This document shows, one piece after another, positions 1-36,400 of a DNA stretch of 64,000 nt. This stretch comes from Tubiluchus corallicola (lineage: Eukaryota; Priapulida; Priapulimorpha; Priapulimorphida; Tubiluchidae): the NCBI GenBank assembly GCA_030141605.1, contig JAQGDQ010000027.1, positions 609,812-673,811 on the forward strand, given 5' to 3'. A program made the translations under genes and the position numbers. The notes under the pieces were generated by a model that was given only the letters and a program-made list of their open reading frames with translations, had not been told where the DNA came from and ran no database searches. Each line of letters starts with the position of its first letter. Within the stretch, counting starts at the first letter, position 1.

Positions 1-1109
1 GAGACGTAAAAATATAAAATAATTTTTGATTATTGCTGCAAACGAATCGATCTTACTGCGTTCCCGGAAGCAACAATTTTAGTTGCTGAAACGTATCAAA
101 CGAGTTAGACGTGTCAGACAAGAATTACTTGCTATCATTATAACAGCATTTACACAAAAATTTTGTTCTTGTTAACATGTTCGCGTTTTATTTAAAATAG
201 GTCTCGTACATAGCAACAAGGTTCCAGTAAAAAAATAAATAAAAATGATGACAAAGACAAAAAAGAAAAAGATTGCCAAAAGACTGTTTGATTTATGTAA
301 GATCTTGCTGAGATTAGAAAAAAATTAAAAAAAGAAGACTTTTGAGGCACCCTGTATATAGGGCAGAAAAACAAGAGGACTGTTACCATAATAGTAAAAG
401 AATTTTGTTACTGGGCAACACATCAGCTTGGAATGAAACGCTACAGAATTCTTGATTTTCATATGATATTATTTCATAACTGGATTACAAAAGATCTCAA
501 ATTATCATCAGCACTACGATAATGATAATGATAAGGCATGATAATAATAACGATAATGATAATTTATTTTATTTAGCTTCACACAAAAAGAAAGCTCAGT
601 AACAAGTAAATGTTTTGCTGTAAATGAAACTGTAACAGAGCTAGGTAATAACTTATTAACAATTATCATTTTTACGCATGTTAAAAAGGAGGTAAACGAA
701 AGACGGTGTTTCGAAAACGCAACTAGTCTATCACACATAAAAATTTTAATATTTTTTGTTTGTTAGACTCTCAACAATTTTCTTAAAACTTAAGATTTCA
801 CGTTTTTACATAACATTTCTATATTGTAACAGAGTTGTGAACTGCAACAAGAAATGATTTCAACAAGGTAGAATTGAACGTGGAAGTTGCTTGAGCAAAG
901 TGAATCAGTTCAGGTAGACGATTGACAACGCATTGACTCGGATCACACAATGGTAGCTAAAATTAAAATAGAAATAGTTGATTATTAAATCCTCAAAAAC
1001 GTTAATAGTTTCGTAGACATTAGTTATTATAATCTTAATGTCAAAAATTCTGTTAATTAATTAAAATCATTCTAATACGAGTGATTTAACGTTGGAACTG
1101 CTAAATATA

Positions 1110-1330
1110 GTTGGAAAGCTATATAGGATGAACTTCGGACTGTCTTGACCATTGGGAAATGTGGTGGCCTAGTGGTCTGAGACATCTGCAATGTGAGCAG
1201 AAGTTTCCTAGTTCCACTGCTTTTAGATTTTTTCGCATCTCCTGTCTTTCAAGTTTAGAATCAAAATTTAATTAATTGTGGTCTTGTAACATTATTAATT
1301 TCTTAAATATAACTGAGATTAACCAGTACC
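1110..1330 (+). mobile_element. tRNA-derived SINE, family 1 (copy A)
   Basis: The head resembles a tRNA: GGCCTAGTGGTCTGAGACAT (box A-like) and AGTTTCCTAGTTCCACTGC (degraded box B), then TTTTTCGCATCTCCTGTCTT and a body with TTAATTAATTGTGGTCTTGT. Head and body are shared with 14245-14575 and with the minus-strand copy at 52040. Confidence 0.65.
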
Positions 1331-1715
1331 TCGTGAAGATTGTTGTATAAGTTGCAGCGATTCAGCAATAGGTGCCTAATAAATGGTGACGAAAGCTAAA
1401 ATGGCAAGATAAGATAAGATAAGATCAATTTGAGTGTTAAAGACAAGATAAAGATGGCAGAATGGCACATCATAAACATGGCTGTTTACCTCATAGAGAC
1501 AGGACGTGGTTGAGATACTTCTGTCATTTTCAGTGGTTCAACCTAGAGAGACTTCCTTGACAATAAGCCAGGTGACGCCACAAGAACCTCTTTGAGTAGG
1601 CCCTGCGTTTGAGTACTTTCCGGCTTGCGGCATGACAAAGTGTAAAAAATCACTTTTTAGTACATATAAACTGCAAAACACGGGCTCTTCAAAATGACAC
1701 CTGTTAGCTACTAAC

Positions 1716-1912
1716 CTGGTTGTATAACTTATAAATCTCCCTTACTACAAAGAATTCTGGTACTACTGGAGTTTCATTTGATGGTTGAGTGAAATGCTTT
1801 GAACATCCGTGAAGAATTCCAAGTCCATCTTCTACAGCCGATCGACAAATTGAGTCCTGTCGTATTCTGGTCATTATAATGTCCCATTCACAAGGTAGCA
1901 CCAAAATTCGTT
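1716..1912 (-). CDS. GT8 exon 6: LPCEWD and ILHG block
   Basis: Acceptor TTTTTGTCGTAG|AA completes a Glu codon after phase 1. It reads ERILVLPCEWDIIMTRIRQD, then GLGILHGCSKHF, matching the FPCQWN...C...ILHG end of GXYLT proteins. At 1716 it meets CAG|GTTAGT, a strong donor in phase 0. Read-through would add Val-Ser-Ser and stop. A further small C-terminal exon downstream is likely but not identified. Confidence 0.8.
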
Positions 1913-4900
1913 CTACGACAAAAATTGACAAATATTTCATTGATGTCCAACTCATTTTTCACCCTGTATAGCGGTTTATAAGGGACTACAATATATATAA
2001 ACAAGCCGTGGCACAAAGAGTTAAAACTGAACACTTATTAATTGTTCCTCATCGATAATTAGTTTAATTTTCTTTCAACCTAATTTTAGTTATTAATGAC
2101 ATGTTTTACTTACGTCCTCGACGAAGCCCTCTATAGCGAAAACACGTATTGGATGTCAATGAATATATTTTGTCAGTAACAATGCCTGTACCAGTTACTG
2201 CATTTTTAAATTATAAAACTGTTTAAATTATGTGTCTAGATTTAACTTTATTGAGTTAACTAATTTTCAGAAAACAAATTACTTATTATAGCGAAACTTT
2301 ACAAAATTTAATTAACTTTTAAAGATATTGCCCTCATTTACCAGAATATTTATGTCCATACATATTCAAAATGCATTGGTCGCCAGCTACTGTGTAGTTG
2401 TAGAATTCATCCAAGAGTTTTAATACTTCCTCGGTGAATTTCGCTTGGCGCAACTTGCCTAAATCCATGAGTAGAACTCCGGCATTGAAACCCAAAAACA
2501 GAAAGCAAAAAATCCGTTGTTCAATTACATCGCCAGTGTTACGAAGATAAAAGAAGATTTTTTTAGAGACAGTTAACACCTCGTAAGAGCCCCGGTTTCA
2601 GGACGAACAAGTTTTTAGGTGACCTGACGCAGTCACTGACAGGGCCACCATTTCCTTTGCACAAAAAGCTTCAATTCTTTAACCTAAGTGCACAATTCTT
2701 AAGTGCAGAATAGAATGTCCCATTACCTGTTCTTGTCCTGTGGCAAAGGAACAGAATCAACTGAATGTTATAAAAGTTTGTAGCCGTGGACGGTTACCCA
2801 CCCGAGATCACAACGTAGATGCACAACATGGATGGGCAACCAGCTGAAAGAAATCTGGAAGAAGCCGTAAAGCATAATCTTAACCCCGAAATTGACTGGT
2901 TGGCCTATTTCGAGTAAAATGGCGTTTTCGTGGTTAGGGTTATGTTTAATGGCTTTCCACAGATTTCTTAGAGTTAATTGCCAAGGTTATGCACCAAAGT
3001 TGTGGTGGTGCCAGATGGGCACCCCAGATGGGCATAGATGGGATTTTCAAGATTAAAACCTTTTACACTGTTCCATGTCTGTTTTTCGAAAAAGTGTGGA
3101 TTTGTCCTGAGTATCTGCGATTCAAATGCATGTTCTACCTCAAGGAAGCAACTAGCCGGCTACTAAAAATTTAAATACCGAATGTTCGGAAAAGGTGCTT
3201 CTTTAAGATGCTTGTGTAATAGTAAGTGCTCCTCTTGTCGTCACTTGTCATTACTACACCCAGCATTTGCCTATGATTCATCTTAGAAAGGAAATGCCAC
3301 AGTTGCTCCAGTGGTCTAGTCACGATCATATCTGAATCTAGGTACAGGACTTTATCAACCTTGGTCAACAACTCCTGAAAAAACGTTACGATATATAGTA
3401 GTGCGACAAGCGTAAGCTAATGTGCTTTGGATGAATTAGAATTTTGAGTTGTTTTGTAGGTAACGTTCTCAGACTTAATTTAATATATGCAAATGTATAA
3501 AATGTTTAGTTCTGATGTAAAAACGTGAAGACAACATGTAGGTGCATTTTATATAGTAATTGGCTTTGGGACTGGTTTATAGCTGAGTGGTTACAGTTTG
3601 TGTTTGGCTGTGGAAGTTAAGTAGTTAAGCTACGCTGATTCATACTAGTAGATAGAAGAGTGGTCAAAAGAAAAATTGCTTCTCGGTGTTTTATCCACAG
3701 TATACTATACCTTATTTATCTTGTAGAAGGAGGATGTATAATAAATACCATTTATTTTCACCCCCCTCCCCACATTGTGATCCATTATGCACATCAGCAT
3801 TGCATAGCAGCTATAAGTAACTGTTATGGAATGGTGTCATCGGAACAGGCTGTCGTACAAGTGCGACTAACATCTCAGCACCTGTTTTTTAGAACTAACG
3901 TGGATCACCTTGGATTCTGGTGAGTTTATTTTACAAAAATTTTCCCTGTTCTTTCGTTTCTGTAACGTTTTCTATAACATGATGTGAATGGTAGCGTATC
4001 AGCATCGTAAGGTCAACATGATGTATACATTTTTAAGACGCTTCAGTCTATTTAATGTCTGACCTTAGAAAACCAACCTTGATTATTAAGTAGGTGCCGG
4101 TGGAATTCGAAATCAGTAGTAGGTATTGCTGTTGCGAGCTATATTTTAATAGTATGCTAAACTGCATAAAAACTACGATTTTGCGTAATTCTTTTTCGTT
4201 TAGTGCCAAAAGAAAAGCTTATTAGAATGAATTCTGTAGACAGTACAACATTTGCGAAGACGTTGGCTAATTTCTTTCATTTAGGTTCTCTGTATTTCGT
4301 GTCAGAGCTAAAACAATAATAAAATACAATGCAATAAAAGTAGAATAACCTTTATTTTAAAGTCGAAATCAAATTCAACGTACAACACAAACCTGACATG
4401 AGACTTTCATCGGCCTACAGTAAATAACAAACTGCGATTACGTAACAAAGATCATTATTACCCCGCTTTTACTACCACGCGCCAGGTAGGACAATAGCAG
4501 ATACCATTTTTTAAAGTCTTCGGCATTACTCGGCTCCGAGCCTGCGGTATTGAACTCACGACCTCCTAGACGGAAAGCGTCTACTACACTATACAGCATG
4601 CAATATAGACAGTACCGGTCGTATTTAAACGGTATTTTGTTTTTTTTGGGCAATTCGCAGTTGCAAAATGAAACTGTGGCATACGTGCGTTTGCTAAACT
4701 GGCCGCTATTTTTATTGACAAAGCAGAGTAATTCTTCCTTTAGTAGGAGAAGTTAAAAGACTCGTAATTTTATGTTGAGATAAGTGCTAAGCGCAGTGGT
4801 AAGCACAGAAGCTGTCTTTAGTGCAAATGAAAATAATGATGACTAATAATTACCGGAAGAAAAAGCCTAACTGCAGAACCTTTTATGTACAAGTCAATCC

Positions 4901-5978
4901 ATTTAGATGGAATTACTTCTGTCTTGTAGAAATTATAAGTAATGTATTTGTGTTTCTTCCAAGCGACAAGCTGAAAATAAAAGTTTCAGATTGCAGATAA
5001 AAATAAAGGCCTCAAATTTAACAATCCCGAGACTTGGGATGTCTAATAACTGTTGTAAGCTAATAAAAAACTTGATTTTCAATTCAATTCATTTATTCCG
5101 CAAAATAAACAACAAATGCTGTTACATCACAAACTACATAAATTAGTAGTAATTCTTAAAGTACGTACGGATACAAATATTAATTTTAGTGCTGGAGACC
5201 AAGGAAGCAGAGCTTATATTAGGCCACCAGAATTAGTAATGGAAAAATACTTATTAATAATAATTTACTGATAGTTAGAAAGAGTTATAATGAGTGTTAG
5301 TAATAATTCGCTACATGTATTACGATATAAACTGATCGGCACAAAAAATGATAAATGTTTTAACATATTCACTAGGCATCTGTGGAGGAGGCAACACTTG
5401 ATTAGACTGCATGGAGGTGTATATTGCACATATATACAGATGAGAACTAAAGTTTACTCAAGAGGCCAATTTGTTGAAAATGAAAACAAAAGCTATGAAA
5501 GCGTAATCGGTTAAATGTATCAATTAAAGTGTGCTTTCTATGATTATTTAAAGATGAACATTGAGTTGGTATTCTTTAAAGTTGAATTTCACACATCAAA
5601 TTCATTAGTCTCCAATTACCATATTCTAAAATATCGTTTTTCTCAGTTGTTAAATTTGCAAGATTATTCTTATTAATCATATTAACTCGACAGCTGCCAT
5701 GTTGTATTAGCGTGTCACTCAAAATATTATTACTGACATTCGTGCTTTCACATTTTAAGGTATTTATTTGCTGATGTTGCCATAATGTTTTCAAAATTGC
5801 TTAAAAATGAAGCAAGATTATGCATCTATTGTTACGTTTCTATTAGAGCCTATTATTTTTATGCTCTGAACAGAGAGATTCTAAGATTAGTTTCAAAAAG
5901 AAAATCAGTTAGTGTAAAATCAGATACCTCCTGGTACGCTATCGCTATACGTAAACTGTAACTGAATGTCACCTTCTG

Positions 5979-6064
<86 letters not shown>

Positions 6065-6065
6065 G

Positions 6066-6139
<74 letters not shown>

Positions 6140-6233
6140 GAAGGAAGGAAGGAAGGAAGGAAGGAAGGAAGGAAGGAAGGAAGGAAGTAAGGAAGTAAGT
6201 AAGTACGTAAGTAAGTAAGTAAGTAAGTAACTA

Positions 6234-6271
<38 letters not shown>

Positions 6272-8956
6272 AAGTAAGCATTTATTGTCATTATATTATA
6301 ATATAATGAAATTTGCGTGGTTTTACGTACTACAACAAAAGAAAATTAACACAAATAAGTTCAGTCAGTTGTTACATAAGTGGTAATGTGCTAATAAGCT
6401 ATTTAAAGTGATAATATATAGAGAGAGAATATTGCAAATTTACTGAATTTACTGTTGATAGTGAGATCTGCAACAGGATAGAAAGAATTTAAAGTCCTTG
6501 TGGTTTCAGCGTAAAGTGAAGAGTATCTACGGCCAGAGGAAGCATTTCAAAAAAATTATTACCAGGACGTCAGTAATGTTAAGTTGCGCTCTCTTTGCGA
6601 CCCTCGTTTCGTACGAATGTGTCATAGGTTGCTGTTCAGTTTTTATAATTTTTGAAGCGGATTTAACAATCTGATCAAGAGCATAGCCATCTCCTTGCGT
6701 GATACAGTCATACCAAATAATTAGGGATGTTGTTGAGAGCAGAAGCAATGTTAAATGATTTAAGTTGTCTTAAAAAGTGCAGACGCTGGCGGGTCTTTTT
6801 TAAACAACGAAGCACGTTAGCTCCCCATTAAAAACCATCTGAAATTTTTATACCAAATTTCCAATAAACTGTCACTGTCTGGTAAACAGGCAGTAAAACT
6901 TCACCATATAGGGGGAGCCACTACACAGTTTTTGCAAAGAAACCCGAGTTTTTAATTATTGTAACAATAGATGTGTGACTTTTGTTCATCAGATGGCTTA
7001 CCTTTAACGCTAATGTATTTTGCGTGCCATCATTGTCAACTACAATATGTAGATGCACCGGTACTGACGTCACCATTAGCATTGTTTTCATCATGTTAAG
7101 GGCTTGCTCCATGTAAGTTGTTTCATTTCCAAGAACTGTCACGGCCACGTGCATAACAACTTTTGGGCTTCTGAGGTCCTGTGTAAACATGTGCTATTTT
7201 TTGGATTTGCACCGAAAATCTAGGCTTAGTATCGAAATTTTTACATCATTTACCTTTCGGTTAGTTTGATTTAAAATGAAAGCGAGAACGTGTTCACGGC
7301 AAAAGCAATCTGCTTATAAAGTTACATGTGTTTTATAAATGTACTTTATAAGTTACCCAAGTCTGTTCCATCATTGACAATTCTTTTTGAATATAATATA
7401 TAATTAATATACCTACAGTAAATTGAGTTAATGTTCTAGCATGATTGTTTTAAATAAATTAATTCAAAACAACGACTTCTTGAGTCTATTTGAATTTTCT
7501 GCATAATTATCAGGTTAGCTTACATTAATTTAGATTATTTTGATTTAGCATAAAAAGCCATATAAAAAGATAAAAGCATTTTACCTAAACAATAAAAACT
7601 ACATACATTCGTACAGTTGTTATGTTCGAGGATCGTTATTTACAAACAGTCTGTTATTCACCATTTCATTATCTAATTAGTGATTTCATATTTGCATTAC
7701 ATGGCGTTTTTCCGTAAGAGAGTTATACAAAAATGGTAAGACTGAAATCTTTTTACTAATAATAACTTCTTGTACTTATTTTATTTTAAATGAGTTCTTT
7801 GTTAAAAATTGTTCTGAAAAATCTACAGTTTAACAGTAATATTCGTTGTACTGTAAATTTGGTGCTTTAATATTCGTGGCGATTAGTATAAGCACAATGA
7901 TTTTCGGAATAAAAATTTTGGGAACTGCAATAATAATTATAGAAAAACACCTTCTAAAGTCAACTTGGACTGAGAGTCAGGCATCCTTCTCGCGAAAACT
8001 TGATTATCCTGATATGGATTCTGGGAAGAAACGGGCAAGAAAAAGCCCAGTAATATGGGTATCCACTACGTGTTTTTAATAAAATTTAATATTATGTGGA
8101 TTATAGCAAATCAAAGTAGCCGTTACCAATCTAAATAAACGAATGAATTTGCAGTTTCCCACACAATTTGAATACCCTAACCTAACACTAACCCTAATCA
8201 GCTTCACGAACTAATTTCTTGTATGTAGGGAACTGCAAACGTTAACCTAAACAAACTAACTTTCTTATAAAACTTTAATATGCTACTTTTATATCTGTTT
8301 ACCAATGACTAGTTTTTAAATGAAATTTTGTCAAGGCCTCAGGGACCAGTTTTATTATTTCGCAGTTCACTTTGTTGTGGTAGATTTTTTTTAGGGGTAA
8401 CGATGTAAGTTTAACAGGTTTTTCTACTGTTTGTTATACAACTACAGTACTCATAACAAGTAGTAATAATGTATTTTAAGTGCGCATTTACTAGGTTTAC
8501 AATTGCCTTGAGTAGCTACTGCTACTGTAGAGGTTTTACTGTACACTGGCATGACATGTAGATGGACAGATTTGAATTAGACATTTATCAAATTGAATAG
8601 CTTTAATACGATTAAACAGGTAAATACAGTTGTGGTTACTAAATAATGCGTAATAACAATGTAATTGTTTGATTTCCTACACATTTAACATTAACTTCAA
8701 GTCTGTTTTTTTCAATTACTAATATTAATTACTTTTTATTGGGTTTTATATAAATGCACAAAAATGGTTCTTTACTTCTTTATTGCTGTAATTCCTATTG
8801 TGTACTGCACCAGTGTACTAAAAAAGTGATGATTGGTTCGATCGGTAAAAAGCAAATATAAAAAAAACTTACCGTCATAACGGCAACGTCAATCTTTTGC
8901 TTAAAGAAGATAGCTAGACAGAGAAGTATGGATATGATAACTAGTTTTTGTAGCAT
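1716..8956 (-). CDS. GT8 glycosyltransferase, glucoside xylosyltransferase-like (gene model, 6 exons, 3' end open)
   Basis: Seen: six minus-strand exons joined in consistent reading phase encode about 309 residues. In order they give a short cytoplasmic tail and hydrophobic signal anchor, the MHVAV strand that opens the GT-A fold, KWIDLY and RLFLP, the DSD metal-binding motif in VDKVLYLDSDMIVTRP, FNAGVLLMDL, GDQCILN, LPCEWD and GILHG. Known: this order and the DxD motif are typical of family-8 retaining glycosyltransferases, and the closest match I recall is animal GXYLT1/2, Golgi type II membrane enzymes that add xylose to O-glucose on Notch EGF repeats. Inference: a Golgi xylosyltransferase-like enzyme. 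The stem is very short, so a stem exon may be missing in the large first intron. The last exon ends at a strong donor, so a C-terminal exon is probably also missing. Human GXYLT1 is about 440 residues. A related GT8 subfamily such as XXYLT1 is the main alternative. One acceptor is non-canonical (see the exon at 2342). Confidence 0.85.
2342..2491 (-). CDS. GT8 exon 5: FNAGV and GDQ block, non-canonical acceptor
   Basis: Reads GFNAGVLLMDLGKLRQAKF, then GDQCILNMYGHKYS, matching the GvNSGVMLMN and GDQDLLN blocks of the family. It ends TCT G|GTAAAT in phase 1. The acceptor required by phase falls on GG, not AG, after a good pyrimidine tract (TTTTTTGCTTTCTGTTTTT); no AG exists nearby. One base change (plus-strand 2493 c to t) would make it canonical. 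This could be a variant, a sequencing error, a rare non-AG acceptor or a sign of decay. Confidence 0.75.
3179..3374 (-). CDS. GT8 exon 4: DxD metal-binding exon
   Basis: Acceptor CGTTTTTTCAG|GAG. It reads ELLTKVDKVLYLDSDMIVTR, with the DSD motif that binds Mn2+ and the UDP-sugar diphosphate, followed by PLEQLWHFLSKM. It ends TTC G|GTATTT in phase 1, so the next codon is Gly of GFNAGV. Confidence 0.85.
4343..4612 (-). mobile_element. tRNA-derived SINE, family 2 (copy A)
   Basis: Shares with 13470-13715 the AACCTTTATTTTAAAG end, a TAAATAACAAACT block, ATTATTACC and a CCACGCRCCAGG block. On the minus strand the head has GACGCTTTCCGTCTAGGAGG and a box B-like GAGTTCAATACC. It lies in a GT8 intron. 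The long open frames here are incidental. Confidence 0.65.
4854..4918 (-). CDS. GT8 exon 3: short exon ending in RLFLP
   Basis: A small exon found by looking for the family's W..LF...C..QRLFLP block. It reads EVIPSKWIDLYIKGSAVRLF then LP and ends at CCG|GTAATT in phase 0, matching GAG at 3374. The acceptor is either ACAG|AA (4918) or CAAG|ACAG (4922). The cysteine usual before the xQRLFLP block in human GXYLT1/2 is absent here (GSAVRLF). Too short for routine ORF calling, but strongly supported by position, phase and motif. Confidence 0.8.
5979..6272. repeat. Compound tetranucleotide array (TAAG, CAAG, GAAG)
   Basis: Consecutive blocks of TAAG, CAAG, GAAG, TAAG and CAAG repeats, about 290 bp, in a GT8 intron. 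Long Leu/Thr/Tyr open frames here are artefacts. Confidence 0.95.
6464..6748 (-). pseudogene. Non-LTR retrotransposon (LINE) fragment, end of reverse transcriptase ORF
   Basis: The minus-strand frame reads TTSLIIWYDCITQGDGYALD, QIVKSASKII and, after a frameshift near 6541, GRRYSSLYAETTRTLNSFYP. This is the pattern of the C-terminal region of many LINE reverse transcriptases (W-G-N ... KIVR-A-KII ... SGRRY ... R-T-NSF-P). Only the last 90 or so residues remain, with a frame break. It lies in a GT8 intron. Confidence 0.6.
6944..7178 (-). CDS. GT8 exon 2: N-terminal strand of GT-A fold
   Basis: Acceptor TTTACACAG|GAC at 7178. Translation begins DLRSPKVVMHVAVTVLGNE and continues with an HLHIVVDN strand, matching the MHLAV...FHI opening of GXYLT proteins. 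The 3' end is uncertain. A donor after TCG G (6944, phase 1) gives the length expected for the family when joined to an acceptor at 4918. A donor after AAAACT (6927, phase 0) joined to 4922 adds seven residues. Both donors are weak. Confidence 0.75.
8148..8239 (-). mobile_element. Short inverted-repeat element with telomere-like core (copy 1)
   Basis: Ends TTTGCAGTTTCCCACACA and, in reverse complement, TTTGCAGTTCCCTACATAC. The core is degenerate CCCTAA repeats (ACCCTAACCTAACACTAACC). Next to the right end is GAACTAATTTCTTGT, whose reverse complement sits next to the left end of copy 2 (20838), so the two are the same family in opposite orientation. It lies in the first located intron of the GT8 gene. 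Confidence 0.65.
8873..8956 (-). CDS. GT8 exon 1: start codon and signal anchor
   Basis: Reads MLQKLVIISILLCLAIFFKQ, then ends IDVAVMT at a donor ACG|GTAAGT. It has two polar residues, a hydrophobic stretch of about 14 residues and then lysines: a type II signal anchor as expected for a Golgi glycosyltransferase. It ends in phase 0, matching the phase-0 acceptor at 7178. The ATG at 8956 is the only start in frame here. Confidence 0.75.
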
Positions 8957-9177
8957 TGACGTAGAGTTTTAAGTGCTACTAATTTATACTTTTCTATTTT
9001 ACTACTTTACATCGTGAAACTTCATTTTCTTAAAGATTTGAAGCAAATACATGTGCACTGTGGTCCGTACTATGCGTAGATTTTTCTTAGTAAAGTAAAT
9101 TAGAATCGTTCTGATTGTATTACAGTTAACACGAGAAAGCTAACACGTCACTGCTTTCTAAAAACATTTTGTTATAA

Positions 9178-9489
9178 AAACAACATCGTAAAGGAACAAG
9201 AAATCACTTGTTTGACAATGTTTCACTTCCTGAATATGAACAGGTTAACAATGATATCAAACACCTACATCGGTTCTGTAAGAATTTAAATTGCCAGTAT
9301 TATCGTTTGCCTCCTGTTAATGTAAACAATGTTACAATAAAAAAACAAAACAACGTCGACGAAGAAAACAATTTTACAAACTTGCACCGATTCATAAATT
9401 TCAGATACTTAAATCAGTTTTTTTACACACCTAACAAAAAGCACCAAGTATTGTTACCTATGGTTTTGCCACGTTATTTACACAGGTGA
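9178..9489 (+). CDS. Possible plus-strand exon, unrecognised (Asn-rich)
   Basis: An open frame of about 104 codons reading LFDNVSLPEYEQVNNDIKHL, then PNKKHQVLLPMVLPRYLH, ending exactly at CACAG|GTGAGA, a strong donor, with the stop just inside the intron. No convincing acceptor or start codon was seen at its 5' end. It lies between the start of the GT8 gene and the end of PDE9A, on the opposite strand. It may be a chance frame. Confidence 0.25.
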   Translation, partial: KQHRKGTRNHLFDNVSLPEYEQVNNDIKHLHRFCKNLNCQYYRLPPVNVNNVTIKKQNNVDEENNFTNLHRFINFRYLNQFFYTPNKKHQVLLPMVLPRYLHR

Positions 9490-9604
9490 GAGCAAGATTA
9501 ACTGGTTAAGTAGAATTAATTTTTCAAAAAATTAAATTGCAAAACAACCGGTTTAATCAGAATGCTAATTACAAAGCCTGTTAGCAAAAACATTACGCTA
9601 CAGC

Positions 9605-10296
9605 CAAGGCCAGCTCTACTACTAGGCAATTTTTTTTGGGGGGGGGGGGCGCAGAATTCTGCAAGAAATTCTTTAATTTTTAAGTTCAGCATGAAGTAAG
9701 AACATCGTGTTACTGTAACTGCTCAAGCGCACAACACTTTACTCGTCGGAAACGAACTTGTGTTATTTTCGTATCAAAATCAACCTACAAGAATAGAAGC
9801 GTTCAGGACCGTGATATAAGAAACGAAAGGTAAAAATGCTGGCGGACATCGAATAACAAAAAGATTCGTTAAATGAGGTGTTTGCAACCAAACAAGATGA
9901 TGAAACTAGTGAAATGGATATATGTGAGGAGTGAGTGCTCCAAAAATTTTCGGGTAAAAAACCTGAGTGAGTTCTAGCTAAGACTATGTGCATAAAGACT
10001 GTGTTGAAATTATAGAAATTTTGATTGCTCCTGAATTCTTCGACGTAAAGTGAGGCCATAAATTCAATTATAAATGAAATCAACACAATCTGCAGATAGG
10101 TAATTAACTACAGTTAATTAGTATATTATAATAAATAAGACTAACATACAAGTTCCACTCTACTTTATTTGATACAGCAAAAATTCAATTTTGTGGGTGG
10201 AGTGCATAGGGATGGTAGAGAAGCGGTTAACTGTTCAGGAGGGGCGCTAAAATAATTTTTTTGCCGTGGGCGTCCAGCCACTCAGAGCCGGCCCTA
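9605..10296. mobile_element. Non-autonomous hAT element with 8-bp target duplication
   Basis: A perfect 8-bp direct repeat, GCTACAGC, flanks the element (9597-9604 and 10297-10304). Imperfect terminal inverted repeats: CAAGGCCAGCTCT at the left and TAGGGCCGGCTCT at the right (reverse complement). An 8-bp duplication and C/T-A-(G)-G-GCC ends fit the hAT superfamily. The 692-bp interior has no recognised transposase; its open frames look incidental. A G-run of about a dozen bases lies near the left end. Confidence 0.75.
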
Positions 10297-10758
10297 GCTA
10301 CAGCAAGAATTATTGTTAAATTTAAATAAAATTTATCTAAAACGTCACGTCTCCAGAACATTCTTCTCCGTTTATAAAAATTCTAAGTACACTGCTGATA
10401 ATTTTACAAGAACTTAATAAGCTGTATCGAATAATGAAAGAAAACACTACGCGGTCAACTTCCGATTTTCAAATAAATAAAGCTTCTGATGTCTAATGCT
10501 AACCTTTTTCAATAGAACATAAGCATTTAAATAGACCTCTAGTTTTTATATAGTTACATAACTAAAAACAGGATGTATAAAAAATCATAAATTGGTTTGA
10601 TTACTTTGATTTCTGGTTTTATACATATATATATATAACTATATAATATTCATATATTTTTACTATAAAATCCGATTTTTACACGATATCATGACAAAAA
10701 CATAAGAATCGGTGTAATTCCTTGTTTTACAACAATCCACATGGATATGAATCCAACA

Positions 10759-36087
<25,329 letters not shown>

Positions 36088-36304
36088 CTGCAAAATGTAA
36101 TTAATTACCTGGAGTCAGTAATCAACATAATACAACACGCACAAGAAAAGCTAGGATAATTACTCTGTTTTACATGAGAAAAGAAAGTCATAGGTCATCC
36201 TAGAATGGTAATGAAAATGGCATGCCTTTATTACTGCAACGTTCTGATGTAAAGTATAATGTTAATACACAGACATGTAATTAAAATATAAACGTGTTGA
36301 ATGT

Positions 36305-36400
36305 CATCACATTCCCGTTACGTCTATTGTAGACAGTGGGCAGGTAGAATTCTAAAACAAAAGAACTCCGCCCTCGAAAAAGGAGACGCTGCTGTGCTTT
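36305..36400 (+). repeat. Dispersed repeat, copy 2
   Basis: About 75 per cent similar by eye to 15727-15830 over roughly 95 bp, same orientation. No coding content. Confidence 0.5.
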
